In this document: in pieces, positions 18,411-28,007 of the stretch | Layout: every line of letters starts with the position of its first letter | Position numbering within the stretch: position 1 is the first letter of the stretch | Assembly: GCA_963712435.1 (NCBI GenBank) | Contig: CAVQIB010000022.1 | Span: 1-64,000, forward strand | DNA from: Rhodoplanes sp963712435 | GTDB lineage: Bacteria; Pseudomonadota; Alphaproteobacteria; Rhizobiales; Xanthobacteraceae | Reading direction: 5' to 3' | DNA length: 64,000 bases | The notes under the pieces: generated by a model | Told to the model about the DNA's origin: nothing | The model's database searches: none | Seen by the model: only the letters and a program-made list of their open reading frames with translations | Program-made: the position numbers and the translations under genes

Positions 18411-20382
18411 ATGCGCGACAAACCCTGGATCATTCGGACCTATGCGGGTCATTCGACCGCGAAGGAGTCGAACGCGCTCTACCGGAAGAACCTCGCCAAG
18501 GGCCAGACCGGGCTGTCGGTCGCTTTCGACCTGCCGACGCAGACCGGCTATGACAGCGACCATGTGCTCGCGCGCGGAGAGGTCGGCAAGGTCGGCGTCG
18601 CGATCAGTCATGTCGGCGACATGCGCGCTTTGTTCGAGGGCATTCCGCTCGATGCGATGAACACCTCGATGACCATCAACGCGACCGCAGCGTGGCTGCT
18701 CGCGCTGTATATCGCGGTCGCCGACGAACAGGGGGTTTCGCGCGACAAGCTCCAGGGCACGATCCAGAACGACATCATCAAGGAATATCTCTCGCGCGGC
18801 ACCTATGTGTTTCCGCCCGGCCCCTCCATGCGGCTGATCAAGGACGTGATCCTGTTCACGACCAAGGAAGCGCCCAAGTGGAATCCGATGAATGTCTGCT
18901 CCTATCACCTGCAGGAGGCGGGCGCGACGCCGGTCCAGGAGCTCGCTTATGCGCTGGCGACCGGGGTCGCCGTGCTCGACGCGGTGAAGGCCTCGGGCGT
19001 GGTCGAGGGCAGCGCGTTCGCCGACTGCGCCGGCCGCATCTCGTTCTTCGTCAATGCCGGCATGCGCTTCATCACCGAAATCTGCAAGATGCGGGCCTTC
19101 GTCGAGCTGTGGGACGAGATCCTGGCGCGAGCGCTACGCGATCACCGATCCCAAGCAGCGCCTGTTCCGCTATGGCGTGCAGGTGAATTCGCTCGGCCTG
19201 ACCGAGCAGCAGCCGGAAAACAATGTCTACCGCATCTTCCTGCAGATGCTGGCGGTGACGCTGTCCCGCAAAGCGCGCGCCCGCGCCGTGCAGCTTCCCG
19301 CCTGGAACGAGGCGCTCGGCCTGCCCCGGCCCTGGGACCAGCAATGGTCGCTGCGGGCGCAGCAGATCCTCGCCTATGAAAGCGACCTGCTCGACTATGG
19401 CGACATTTTCGACGGCTCGCCCGCGATCGCCAAGAAGGTGGACGAGCTGAAGACCGAGGCGCGCGACGAGCTGCGGCGCATCCTCGAAATGGGCGGCGCG
19501 GTCGAGGCGGTGGAGACCGGCTACCTCAAGGCGCAGCTCGTCGAGAGCAATTCGCGCCGGGTCGACGAGATCGAACTGGGCGAACGCACCGTGGTCGGCG
19601 TCAACAAGTTCATCGAGACCGAACCGTCGCCGCTGCCGACCGGCGAAGGCTCGATCATCACCATCCCGCCGGAGGTGGAGCAGAACCAGATCGCCAGCCT
19701 GCGGGCCTGGCGCGCCGCGCGCGACGCGGCCGCGGTCGACCAGGCGCTCAACGAGCTGCGCCGCGCCGCGCGCGAGGGCCGCAACATCATGCCGCCCTCG
19801 ATCGCCTGCGCCAAGGCGGGCGTCACCACCGGCGAATGGGGCTTCGCGCTGCGCGATGCGTTCGGCGAGTACCGCGCCCCGACCGGCGTGTCATCGGCCG
19901 CGCGCAACGACGCGCGCTGCGTCGACGAATTGCGCGACGAGGTCGACCGGGTGTCGCGCAAGCTCGGCCGCCGCCTGAAATTCCTGGTCGGCAAGCCGGG
20001 CCTCGACGGCCATTCCAACGGCGCCGAGCAGGTCGCGGTGCGCGCGCGCGACGCGGGGATGGACGTGGTCTATGAGGGCATCCGCTTCACCCCGGACGAC
20101 ATCGTCAAGGCTGCGCGCGACAAGAACGTGCATGTCGTGGGGCTGTCGATCCTGTCCGGCTCGCACATGCCGCTCGTGAAGGAAGTGGTGGCCAAGATGC
20201 GCGAGGCCGGCCTCGACGACGTGCCGGTCGTGGTCGGCGGCATCATCCCGCCCGACGACGAAGCCGTGCTGAAGGACGCCGGCGTCGCCGCCGTCTACAC
20301 GCCGAAGGATTTCGAGCTTAACCGCATCATGACCGACATCGTCCGGATCGTGGAGGACAAGGTCCCGAGCCAGGCGGCGTAG
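18411..20382 (+). CDS. ecm: ethylmalonyl-CoA mutase, one frameshift
   Basis: 656 residues after removing one extra base near 19127 (ELWDEILA, then RERYAITDPK in the next frame). The N-terminal barrel matches the acyl-CoA mutase family (KGQTGLSVAFDLPTQTGYDS). The cobalamin domain has GKPGLDGHSNGAEQ with the axial histidine, the SILSGSH loop and VVVGGIIPPDD. The HSTAKESNALYRKNLAKGQ start distinguishes Ecm/MeaA from methylmalonyl-CoA mutase. It converts (2R)-ethylmalonyl-CoA to methylsuccinyl-CoA. With ccr nearby, the organism probably assimilates acetyl-CoA without relying on the glyoxylate shunt. The frameshift is probably a sequence error, since both halves are fully conserved. Confidence 0.93.
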
Positions 20383-20400
20383 GGCGCGCGCAGCCTGACA

Positions 20401-20428
20401 TTCACCCTCCCCTGAAAGGGAGGGTGAA
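20401..20428. terminator. perfect 11-bp hairpin downstream of ecm
   Basis: TTCACCCTCCC (20401-20411) and GGGAGGGTGAA (20418-20428) form a perfect stem with a six-base loop, 18 bases after the ecm stop. There is no T-run, so it is either a mRNA-stabilising stem or a dispersed REP-like palindrome rather than a classical terminator. Confidence 0.5.
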
Positions 20429-20563
20429 TCAGACATCCAGCAATCACCGGAAGCGCTGCGCCGCCCGCTCTGTCACCGCGGTTGCGGAAATGACGCCGGA
20501 TAATGGGTGGATCGATCTATCCGCGACAGTTGGCCCCCAGCGCTGCTGGGGTGGCCCGACTTG

Positions 20564-20740
20564 TCAGCGAGAGGTCAGGGCGACGCCGAGCGAATAGGCC
20601 TTCTGGCGCGTCGCGCTTTCGGTCCGCTTGAGCGTGCGGGCGATCTTCCCGATCGGGGTTTTCTGCTTGGCCAAGGTCTTCAATGCGCGCACGTCGTCGG
20701 TCGTCCAAGTGCGTGGTGCTTTGGGCTTCGCTCGCGCCAT
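20564..20740 (-). CDS. 58-residue SANT/Myb-like basic protein
   Basis: The peptide begins MARAKPKAPRTWTTDDVRAL, followed by a helix-turn-helix-like KTPIGKIARTLKRTESATRQ. The Trp-Thr-x-x-Asp start and lysine/arginine-rich helices resemble short SANT-like or GcrA-like DNA-binding proteins. Similar small proteins occur in many Rhizobiales; function unknown. ATG 20740 has TTGGAG six bases upstream, so it is preferred over ATG 20752. Confidence 0.65.
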   Translation of the reverse strand: MARAKPKAPRTWTTDDVRALKTLAKQKTPIGKIARTLKRTESATRQKAYSLGVALTSR

Positions 20741-20982
20741 TGATGGCTCCAATCAATGAGGGACAAGGGATAAGGCTCGATCGAGCCGGAAAATCGCAAG
20801 ATCGCTGTGTAGTGTGGATATCCGGATTTCGCCGCGATTGCGAGTCCGACATCCGTTCTCTCGAATGCCCGCGGACCGCAGCCTCCCTCGACGCTGCGGC
20901 GCTCGATCGTTCATTCGCATAACGAAGCGTTGCGACCGGTGCAGGCAGCCGCGCGCGCGCCCTGAGCGGCGGTGCGCGCAGC

Positions 20983-22200
20983 TCACTCCGGGTCCCCGCC
21001 CTCGTCGATCGCCGGACCGCGCGCGTGCGCAAGCGTCAGCAGAATGTCGCGGCCGAGACGGGTCGCCGGCGCCTTGCCGCGATTGCAGAGGATCACGATG
21101 CCGAGCCCCTTGTCGGGGATCATCCCGATATAGGTGGAGGTGTTGTTGAGCCCGCCATTCTTGTCGACGATCGTCACGCCGTCATTGCGCAGGCGCTGCC
21201 AGACGAGTCCTTGCGTCAAGCGCGGACCGACCGTGAACACCGGCTGCTGCGCGAACTTCATCGCCTGCTCGAGCGGACCCTGGTCCGGCAGCTCGCCGAG
21301 ATTGGCGGCGAGGAACGAGGCCATGTCGCGCGCCGAGGAATAAATCTGGCCGGCGCTGCGAAAGTCGAGAATGCCTTGCTGCTCGCCCGGTCGGCCGATC
21401 GGCCGGCCCGCCGGGCCATAGCCCTGCACGGCGCGCCGCTTCAGCGCGGCGGGAAGCGGGAGCGCGGTCGAGTCCATCGCCAGCGGCTTGAGGATGCGGC
21501 TCTCCATCAGCACGGCGAACGGCATGCCGAAGCGGCGTTCGAGCGCGAGGCGCAGCAGCACCAATCCGCCGTTCGAATAGATGCTCTGTCGGCCCGGCTC
21601 GTGGCCGGGATCGGCGCGCCAGGCGTTCAGGTAGCGAATGAAATCCGGCAGACTGTACTTGCCGCGATGCCAGGGCTCGTATTCGCCGGGTCCCCGCGTC
21701 AGACCGGAGCTGTGGCTTGCAAGCTGCCCCAGCGTGACGCGGCGGATGTCGCCGCCGCGCTGAAGCTCGGTGACGTATTTCGCGACCGGATCGTCGAGGC
21801 GCAGTTCGCCCCGCTCGACCGCCTGGGCGAGCAATGTCGCCGCGAAGAGCTTGCCGACCGAGGCAAGGTTGAAAATGGCGTCGGGCGAAACCCGCCGGCT
21901 GGTTTCGCGATCGGCGAAGCCGAATTCGAGGAACGTGGTGCGTCCCTGGTCGCGCACGACGACCGCCACACCCGCGCCGTCCGAGAGCCACGGCCGCAAA
22001 TGTCCCTCGACCCGATCCCGCAGCTCGGGATTCGTCTGCGCCGACGCGCCAAGTCCGGCTTGGGCGAGGAGGAGAAGCACTGTGGCCGCGACGGTGCGGG
22101 CGGCACGGGCAAAAGCCGCGCAGCGGCTCAGGCTCCGGCCGGCTCGCGGCCGGCGGGACAAAGCCGGAGCAAACACTTTTTGCGCGAAATCACGCAGCAT
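20983..22200 (-). CDS. serine beta-lactamase-like hydrolase (class C/EstB family)
   Basis: 405 residues. An N-terminal hydrophobic segment (TVAATVLLLLAQAGLGASA) is a signal peptide or anchor. The nucleophile box is NLASVGKLFAA (S-x-x-K), and the second box is YSNGGLV (Y-x-N). The C-terminal KNGGLNNTSTYIGMIPDKG corresponds to the third box region. It may hydrolyse a D-amino acid peptide, ester or lactone; the substrate cannot be told. It is divergent from the IclR gene, 224 bases away. Confidence 0.85.
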   Translation of the reverse strand: MLRDFAQKVFAPALSRRPRAGRSLSRCAAFARAARTVAATVLLLLAQAGLGASAQTNPELRDRVEGHLRPWLSDGAGVAVVVRDQGRTTFLEFGFADRETSRRVSPDAIFNLASVGKLFAATLLAQAVERGELRLDDPVAKYVTELQRGGDIRRVTLGQLASHSSGLTRGPGEYEPWHRGKYSLPDFIRYLNAWRADPGHEPGRQSIYSNGGLVLLRLALERRFGMPFAVLMESRILKPLAMDSTALPLPAALKRRAVQGYGPAGRPIGRPGEQQGILDFRSAGQIYSSARDMASFLAANLGELPDQGPLEQAMKFAQQPVFTVGPRLTQGLVWQRLRNDGVTIVDKNGGLNNTSTYIGMIPDKGLGIVILCNRGKAPATRLGRDILLTLAHARGPAIDEGGDPE

Positions 22201-22343
22201 CGCTTGCGTCCTCCGATCGGCGCCAACCGGCCCAGGGCGGTAGCTCGCGCAGCCCCCGCGCGGTCTGGCGGAACAAAGCAACCGCCAGCGCACAGCCCTT
22301 CGTCGCCTCGATCGTGATGCTCCACCCATGCTGGAAACTGAAC

Positions 22344-22410
22344 TTGACAAAATCCCGATCTGGCTTCAAATTTTCGTAACTCGAAATCACAATTCCGAAA
22401 TTCGAATTAA
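22344..22410 (+). promoter_or_regulatory. iclR promoter with CGAA/TTCG palindromes
   Basis: TTGACA at 22344-22349 is a perfect -35; TCAAAT about 16-17 bases on is a possible -10. Just after it lie two palindromic sites in an AT-rich patch: TTCG-N5-CGAA (22373-22385) and CGAA-A-TTCG (22396-22404). They overlap the likely transcript start and would suit autoregulation by the IclR protein, whose ATG is at 22425. Confidence 0.45.
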
Positions 22411-22424
22411 TCGAGCTTGGAGCT

Positions 22425-23294
22425 ATGTCACAGGCTGACGCAACTGAAAAACAGAGAACGCGGAGTCCGCATGGCGGCTGCGCAATCCTCAGTCGGTATG
22501 CCGTGGTCCTCGACACCGTGGGGCAAGCCGCGAGCGGCCTGCCTCTGACCGAGATCGGCCAGCGCACGGGCCTCCCGCAGGCGACCGTCTATCGGCTCGT
22601 CCACGCGCTTGTGCACGTGGGCTTTCTCGCGCAGGGCGAGCGCCGCAAGCACTATGTACTGGGACCCCGCTTGCTGCGCCTGCTGTGCGTCGGCATGCCC
22701 CGCCGCACGATCCGTCAGCTTGCGCAGCCGATCCTCGACCAGCTGGCCGCCGACTTCGGCGAGACCGCCTTCATCGCCAAGCTGGAGGGTGACGAGGTGG
22801 AAACCGTGGCCGTCGCTCCGCCGAAAGGCGAGCGGCAGGCCTTCGTCCATCCGGGGCGCAGCATGCCGTTCCATGCTGCGGCGTCCGCGAAGGCGATCCT
22901 CGCATTCGCCGACGATCAGCTGGTCGATGATGTGCTAGCCAAGCCGCACGCGCAATTCACGGCGCGGACGAAGATATCGGAACAGGAAATCACCGCCGAA
23001 CTGGCGAAAATCCGCGAACAGGGATTCGCCATCTGCAATCAGGAACTCGATCCCGGCGTCCTCAGCTATGCCTGTCCGATCCGGATCGACGGCGCCGGCG
23101 TGGTCTACAGCCTCGGCCTCGTGGGCCTCGCGGATCGGCTCGGCGACTCGCCGACGGTTCAGGTCGTGTCCTCGCTCAAGACCGCCGCCGAAGCGCTGTC
23201 GAACGTGATCCGAGAGGATGCGGGGAGTTCGTCCGCGTGGGCCGCGGCGCTGCCTGCCGGCAATGGAGGCGGGCAACTCGCAGCCGCGTTATGA
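22425..23294 (+). CDS. IclR-family transcriptional regulator
   Basis: 289 residues. A winged helix-turn-helix at about residues 25-85 (ASGLPLTEIGQRTGLPQATVYRLVHALVH) is followed by the IclR effector domain (DFGETAFIAKLEGDEVETVA, then PFHAAASAKAILAF). IclR proteins commonly control aromatic or organic acid catabolism; the neighbouring operon makes that role likely. Its last codons overlap the convergent ligase gene by six bases. Confidence 0.9.
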   Translation: MSQADATEKQRTRSPHGGCAILSRYAVVLDTVGQAASGLPLTEIGQRTGLPQATVYRLVHALVHVGFLAQGERRKHYVLGPRLLRLLCVGMPRRTIRQLAQPILDQLAADFGETAFIAKLEGDEVETVAVAPPKGERQAFVHPGRSMPFHAAASAKAILAFADDQLVDDVLAKPHAQFTARTKISEQEITAELAKIREQGFAICNQELDPGVLSYACPIRIDGAGVVYSLGLVGLADRLGDSPTVQVVSSLKTAAEALSNVIREDAGSSSAWAAALPAGNGGGQLAAAL

Positions 23295-24545
23295 CCCTTT
23301 CCCGTAGTCGCGCGCGTCCTCGATCGCGCGTCCGTCGCGCGGCAGGCTTCCGGCGGGACAGACTTCCACCCGCCCCTTGAGCCGCGTGACGGCCTGAACG
23401 CTCGCCTCGACCGCGCGCGCGAGATCGTCGCCCGCGCCCGCCGCTTCGATCCGCAGGGTCATCACATCGGTCCCGTCGTCGCGACTGACGACGAGCCGCG
23501 CGTGGCCGACGCCCGGATGGCGGCGGACCACCTCCGCGATCTGATGCGGATGCACGAACATTCCCTTGACCTTGGTGGTCTGATCGGCGCGGCCCAACCA
23601 GCCCCTGATGCGCCGATTGGTGCGTCCGCACGAACTTTCGCCCGGAAGGATCGCGGACAGATCGCCGGTCGCGAACCGAATAAGCGGATAATCGGGATTG
23701 AGGACGGTGACGAGCACCTCGCCGGCTTCGCCGTCCTCGACCGGCGTGCCGGTGCCCGGCTCGACGATCTCGAGGATCACGCCCTCGTCGGCGATCAGCC
23801 CCTCGCGCGCGGCGCTCTCGTAGGCGATCAATCCGATCTCCGCCGTTCCGTAGCTCTGCATCACGTCGATCGCGCGTTGGGCGTAGAACGCGCGCGCATC
23901 GGGAAGAAACGCGCCGCCGGTGACGTGGGCGACCTGGAAACTGGAGAGATCGATGCGCTGCGCGTCCGCATGTTCAAGGATGGTGCGCAGGAAATCGGGC
24001 GTGCCGGCATAGGCGACCGGACGCAATGCCGCCGCGGCCTGAACCTGCAGCTCGGTCTGCCCGGTGCCGGCCGGAAAAACGGCCGCGCCGAGCGCAAGCG
24101 CGCCCGTTTCCATCATCGCGCCGGCCGGCGTGAAGTGATAGGCGAAGCAGTTGTGCAGGAGATCGCCGGGGCGCAGCCCGGTCGCCCACAAAGCGCGCGC
24201 GTAGCGCCAGTAGTCCGGGCGGACCGTTTCCGGCTCGAACACCGGGCCCGGCGACGCAAACACGCGGGCAAGCCGCGCCATCGGGGTTGCCTCCAGCCCG
24301 CCGAACGGCGGCGTTTCCTGCTGCAGCGCCTTCATCGCCGTCTTGCGGGTGACGGGGAGACGCGCGAGCGCGCCCAGATCCTTGATGTCGCGGAGCGCGA
24401 CGTCGGCGAGCAGTTTTCCGTAATAGGCGCTCGTCTGTTTGGCGTGCGCGAGCAGCTTCGTCAGCGCCGCCACCAATGCGGACTCGCGCTCATCGACGCT
24501 GCGCCGCTCGAGCCTGTCGAATTCCGCGTCGGCCGCCGCCCTCAC
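23289..24545 (-). CDS. PaaK-like AMP-forming carboxylate-CoA ligase
   Basis: 418 residues, in the phenylacetate-CoA ligase family by its overall layout. An adenylate-binding region reads MQSYGTAEIGLIAYES, with a C-terminal hinge RFATGDLSAILP and a lysine-containing GRADQTTKVKGMFVHPHQIA. The N-terminal P-loop-like stretch of the family is weak here (VFASPGPVFEPETVRP), which is common in divergent members. It would activate an organic acid to its CoA thioester; phenylacetate is not established. GTG 24545 overlaps the livF stop (GTGA); GTG 24551 is also possible. It is the last gene of the livG-to-paaK operon. Confidence 0.8.
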   Translation of the reverse strand: MRAAADAEFDRLERRSVDERESALVAALTKLLAHAKQTSAYYGKLLADVALRDIKDLGALARLPVTRKTAMKALQQETPPFGGLEATPMARLARVFASPGPVFEPETVRPDYWRYARALWATGLRPGDLLHNCFAYHFTPAGAMMETGALALGAAVFPAGTGQTELQVQAAAALRPVAYAGTPDFLRTILEHADAQRIDLSSFQVAHVTGGAFLPDARAFYAQRAIDVMQSYGTAEIGLIAYESAAREGLIADEGVILEIVEPGTGTPVEDGEAGEVLVTVLNPDYPLIRFATGDLSAILPGESSCGRTNRRIRGWLGRADQTTKVKGMFVHPHQIAEVVRRHPGVGHARLVVSRDDGTDVMTLRIEAAGAGDDLARAVEASVQAVTRLKGRVEVCPAGSLPRDGRAIEDARDYGKGS

Positions 24546-25396
24546 AGCCACCGTTTGCGTCTCCTGAAGCTCTTGAGGTTCTTGAAGCTGCGGCGCTGAT
24601 CGCCCGCGCCGCCGAGATAGAATTCCTTGACGTCTTCGTTGTCGCGCAACTCGTCGGCGGCGCCGTCGAGCACCACCTTGCCCTGCTCCATGATGTAGCC
24701 GTAGCTCGCGACCGAGAGCGCCGCGCGCGCGTTCTGCTCGACCAGGAGAATCGTCACGCCGAGATCGCGATTGATGTCGCGAATGATGCCGAACACCTCC
24801 TTCACCAGCAGCGGCGAGAGGCCCATCGACGGCTCGTCCATCAGGATCAGCCGGGGCCGGGCCATCAGCGCGCGCCCGATCGCGAGCATCTGCTGCTCGC
24901 CCCCGGAGAGATAGCCGGCGAGACCGGTGCGCTCCCGCAGGCGCGGGAAATAGCCGAGCACCATGTCGATGTCGCGGGCGATCTCCTTGTCGCGGCGGGT
25001 GAAGGCGCCGAGGCGCAGGTTTTCGAGCGAGGTGAGGTCGGAGATGATGCGCCGGCCTTCCATCACCTGCGAAATCCCGCGCCGGACGATCCCCACCGGA
25101 TCGCCGCCGTCGATCCGTTCGCCGTCGAACAGGATCTCGCCGCGCGTCACCGCGCCGTTCTCGGTCTTGAGCAGCCCGGAAATGGCTTTCAGCGTGGTCG
25201 ATTTGCCGGCGCCATTGGCGCCGAGCAGGGCCACGACCGCCCCGCGCGGGACGTTCAGGCTGAGCCCGCGCAACACGAGGATCACCTCGTCGTACACGAC
25301 CTCGATGTTGTGCACCGAGAGCAGCGGCGCGCCGCTTGCTCTCTCCTCCCCGGCATTCGAGGACGCATCAGGCGAATGGTCTAGCGTGCTGTTCAT
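24542..25396 (-). CDS. livF: branched-chain-type ABC transporter ATP-binding protein LivF
   Basis: 284 residues. Walker A ALLGANGAGKSTTLKAISG, signature YLSGGEQQMLAIGRALM and Walker B LILMDEPSMGLSPLL. It pairs with LivG as the second ATPase of a hydrophobic amino acid-type (HAAT) importer. A 30-residue N-terminal extension precedes the family core. Substrate is set by LivK, not by this subunit. In the operon it lies 150 bases downstream of livK, with two hairpins between. Confidence 0.92.
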   Translation of the reverse strand: MNSTLDHSPDASSNAGEERASGAPLLSVHNIEVVYDEVILVLRGLSLNVPRGAVVALLGANGAGKSTTLKAISGLLKTENGAVTRGEILFDGERIDGGDPVGIVRRGISQVMEGRRIISDLTSLENLRLGAFTRRDKEIARDIDMVLGYFPRLRERTGLAGYLSGGEQQMLAIGRALMARPRLILMDEPSMGLSPLLVKEVFGIIRDINRDLGVTILLVEQNARAALSVASYGYIMEQGKVVLDGAADELRDNEDVKEFYLGGAGDQRRSFKNLKSFRRRKRWL

Positions 25397-25420
25397 GTCA
25401 TCGCGGCGTAACCCCTCCCC

Positions 25421-25516
25421 CTGCCCTCCCCGGATGAGGAGGGCAGAAGCAGGCGGTGACGGCTGCTCCGTTCACTCGCGCGAGTGTCGCGCATGGTCCC
25501 GGCCGCGCGAGTGAAC
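25421..25516. repeat. two hairpins between livK and livF
   Basis: CTGCCCTCC (25421-25429) pairs with GGAGGGCAG (25438-25446). Further on, GTTCACTCGCGCG (25470-25482) pairs over 13 bases with CGCGCGAGTGAAC (25504-25516). They lie in the gap between livK and livF and could stabilise the livK end of the transcript or slow read-through, as palindromes after binding-protein genes often do. Confidence 0.5.
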
Positions 25517-25545
25517 TAGGCCACAGGGCAGCCGGTAACATATGG

Positions 25546-26874
25546 TTACAGCGCTCGCGCCTGCGCGAGCGCGCCGGGGGAGGCCGCTCCCGGGCTCACC
25601 AGCCAAGCCAGTCGGGCTTGCGCGGCAGATTCGACGGTCGTCACCTTTTCGAGCTTGATCGCGCCGTTCTTGACGAGTTCGTTGAGCGGCGCGTCGGTCG
25701 CGCCCGTCACCTTGATGCGATAGAGATCGACATTCGTGGTCGGGCGGTGGTCGGTTTCCGTCCAGGTCGAGGCGTTGCACACGCCTTCCATGCCGGCCGG
25801 GACCCAGTCCTTCGTCTGGTAGAAGCCCTTCTTCACGTTCGCGCCGTTGACCCCGCCGTTCTTCGCCGCCCAGTCGATCGCCTCCTTCAAATAGAGCGCG
25901 GTGCACAGGCCGGCGACATAGTGAACCGGACGATAGACATTGCCGGACGGGTCGGAGTTCTTCGAGATCTCCATCACGTTCTTCATGCCGGGCGCGTCGC
26001 CCCCGAACGGCACCGCGGTGCGCAGCGGAAACACGACCCCGTCCGCCGCGTCGCCCGCCGCCTTCGCCGCGTTCTCGTCCATCCCCCAGACATTGCCGAG
26101 GAACTGCACGTCGGCGCCGATGTTCTTGCAGGCCTTGAGCACGGCGATGTTCGATCCCGCCGTGTTGCCGAGATAGGCATAGTTCGCGCCGGCATTCTTC
26201 AAAGTCAGGCATTGCGCGGTGTAGTCGCCCGGCGTGAAGGCGAACTGCACCGGCGGCAGCACCTCGAAGCCGAGTTCCTTCGCGATCGCCTCGCCCGCTT
26301 CCTTGGGTGCGTTGGGATACGGGTGGTTCGCGCCCATATGGACGAATTTCGGCTTTTCGGTCTTGCCCTTCGCCTTCCAGTCCTGCGCCGCCCAGGTCAG
26401 CATGGCGCGCAGCGCATCGGAATAGCTCGGCGCATAGAAGAAATTATAGGGCGCGGGCTTCGTCTTGCCGCTCTGCCCGGTCGGATCGGTCAGCGCCGCG
26501 GCATACGACCCGGAAATATACGGGATCTGGTCCTGCGCGATGAAGCCCGCGAGCGCCTCGGTGTCCGCCGTGCCCCAGCCGAGAATGGCCGGGACCTTGT
26601 TGTCGGCGCCGGACCATTTCTTGTATTGCGCGACCGCGCGCGGCACCTGGTAGCCGTAGTCGACGGTGTCGAGGTCGACCGTCACGCCGCCTTTCTTGTT
26701 GGCCCAGGCGATGGCGTCGACCACGCCCTGGCCGAACGGCACGCCGACATCGGCGGTGGCGCCCGAGAAATCCGCGAGCTGTCCGACGGTGACCTTCTGG
26801 GCATTCGCCGCGCCAGCCATTCCGGCAAGAAGCGCCGCCACCGAGGCGCCGCGCAGTATCGTGATCAATCGCAT
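25546..26874 (-). CDS. livK: periplasmic substrate-binding protein LivK
   Basis: 442 residues. The signal peptide is MRLITILRGASVAALLAGMA then GAANA, so the mature protein probably begins near QKVTVGQLADFSGATADVG. It is a type I periplasmic binding protein of the Leu/Ile/Val family. The size and the neighbouring CoA ligases suggest it takes up an organic or aromatic acid rather than leucine, but the ligand is unproven. ATG 26874 is chosen for the signal peptide; the longer open frame upstream lies over the permease gene. It normally delivers ligand to the LivH-LivM channel. Confidence 0.9.
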   Translation of the reverse strand: MRLITILRGASVAALLAGMAGAANAQKVTVGQLADFSGATADVGVPFGQGVVDAIAWANKKGGVTVDLDTVDYGYQVPRAVAQYKKWSGADNKVPAILGWGTADTEALAGFIAQDQIPYISGSYAAALTDPTGQSGKTKPAPYNFFYAPSYSDALRAMLTWAAQDWKAKGKTEKPKFVHMGANHPYPNAPKEAGEAIAKELGFEVLPPVQFAFTPGDYTAQCLTLKNAGANYAYLGNTAGSNIAVLKACKNIGADVQFLGNVWGMDENAAKAAGDAADGVVFPLRTAVPFGGDAPGMKNVMEISKNSDPSGNVYRPVHYVAGLCTALYLKEAIDWAAKNGGVNGANVKKGFYQTKDWVPAGMEGVCNASTWTETDHRPTTNVDLYRIKVTGATDAPLNELVKNGAIKLEKVTTVESAAQARLAWLVSPGAASPGALAQARAL

Positions 26875-26930
26875 GAACGTTTTCCTCCGTGTTGTTTTCG
26901 AGGTCGCGAACCGTTCCGCCCGTCCTGACC

Positions 26931-27998
26931 TCAATGCGAGAACGGGTAGAGCTTCCAATAGGCCTTGATCTGCCGCCAGCGATGGGCGAGCCCGTCCGGC
27001 TCGAAGATGAGAAACAGCACGATCACGAGCCCGATGGCGATCTCGCGCAGGAACGCGATATTGTTGTTGAGCGCGAGCGCCCGGTCGATCGCGCCGCCGC
27101 GCAGCAGGGCGCTGATCCACTCCATCGCTTCCGGCAGCAGCACCATGAAGGCCGTGCCCATCAACGTGCCCATCACCGAGCCGACCCCGCCGATGATGAC
27201 CATCGCGAGAAACACGATCGACCGATCGATGCCGAACCCCTCGTTCGACACGACCTGCTGATAGTGCGCATAGAGCGCGCCGCCGACGCCGGCGAAGAAC
27301 GCCGCCAGGCCGAACGACAGCGTCCGGTACTTGGTGAGATTGATTCCCATCATTTCGGCCGAGAGATAGTGGTCGCGAATGGCGACGAGGGCCCGGCCGT
27401 CGCGCGTGCGGATCAGATTGGTGACCAGCAGATAGCTCGCGACGAGATAGGCGAGCACGACATAGTAGTACTGGCGGTCGCCGCGCAGCGTGTAGCCGAA
27501 CAGCGTGAACGGGGCCGCGCTCGCCGGCACGATGCCGCCGGTGAACCAGTCGGCGCGCGAGAAGAAATCGAGCAGGATGTATTGCGCGGCGAGCGTTGCG
27601 ATCGCGAGGTAGAGGCCTTTCAGGCGCGCCGCCGGCAATCCGAACACGAGGCCGACCAGCGCCGTGGCCGTTCCTGCGAGCGGGATCGCGAAGAAAGCGG
27701 GAATGCCGATCTTCGTGCTGAGATAGGCGGAGGTGAACGCGCCGAACCCGAAAAACGCGGCGTGGCCGATCGAAATCTGGCCGGTGAAGCCGACCAGGAT
27801 GTTGAGGCCGATCGCGGCGATGCCGAAATAGCCGATCTGGATGAAGATGCTGAGCCAATACTGGCTGAGCATGAAGGGAACCAGGCACATGAAGGCGATG
27901 CCGGCGATCGCGCAGTTGCGGCTGGTGACGGTGGGAAAGATCGTGGTGTCGGCCGCGTAGGTGGTGCGGAAATCGCCGGCCGGAAGGAGGCTCGTCAT
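26931..27998 (-). CDS. livM: branched-chain-type ABC permease LivM
   Basis: 355 residues with about nine membrane helices. The conserved BPD_transp_2 core includes GYFGIAAIGLNILVGFTGQI then SIGHAAFFGFGAFTSA, and the cytoplasmic loop RDHYLSAEMMGINLTKYRTL that contacts the ATPases. ATG 27998 has GAGG upstream; a TTG two codons earlier is also possible. It forms the translocation channel with LivH. Confidence 0.92.
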   Translation of the reverse strand: MTSLLPAGDFRTTYAADTTIFPTVTSRNCAIAGIAFMCLVPFMLSQYWLSIFIQIGYFGIAAIGLNILVGFTGQISIGHAAFFGFGAFTSAYLSTKIGIPAFFAIPLAGTATALVGLVFGLPAARLKGLYLAIATLAAQYILLDFFSRADWFTGGIVPASAAPFTLFGYTLRGDRQYYYVVLAYLVASYLLVTNLIRTRDGRALVAIRDHYLSAEMMGINLTKYRTLSFGLAAFFAGVGGALYAHYQQVVSNEGFGIDRSIVFLAMVIIGGVGSVMGTLMGTAFMVLLPEAMEWISALLRGGAIDRALALNNNIAFLREIAIGLVIVLFLIFEPDGLAHRWRQIKAYWKLYPFSH

Positions 27999-28007
27999 GT
28001 GCAATCC

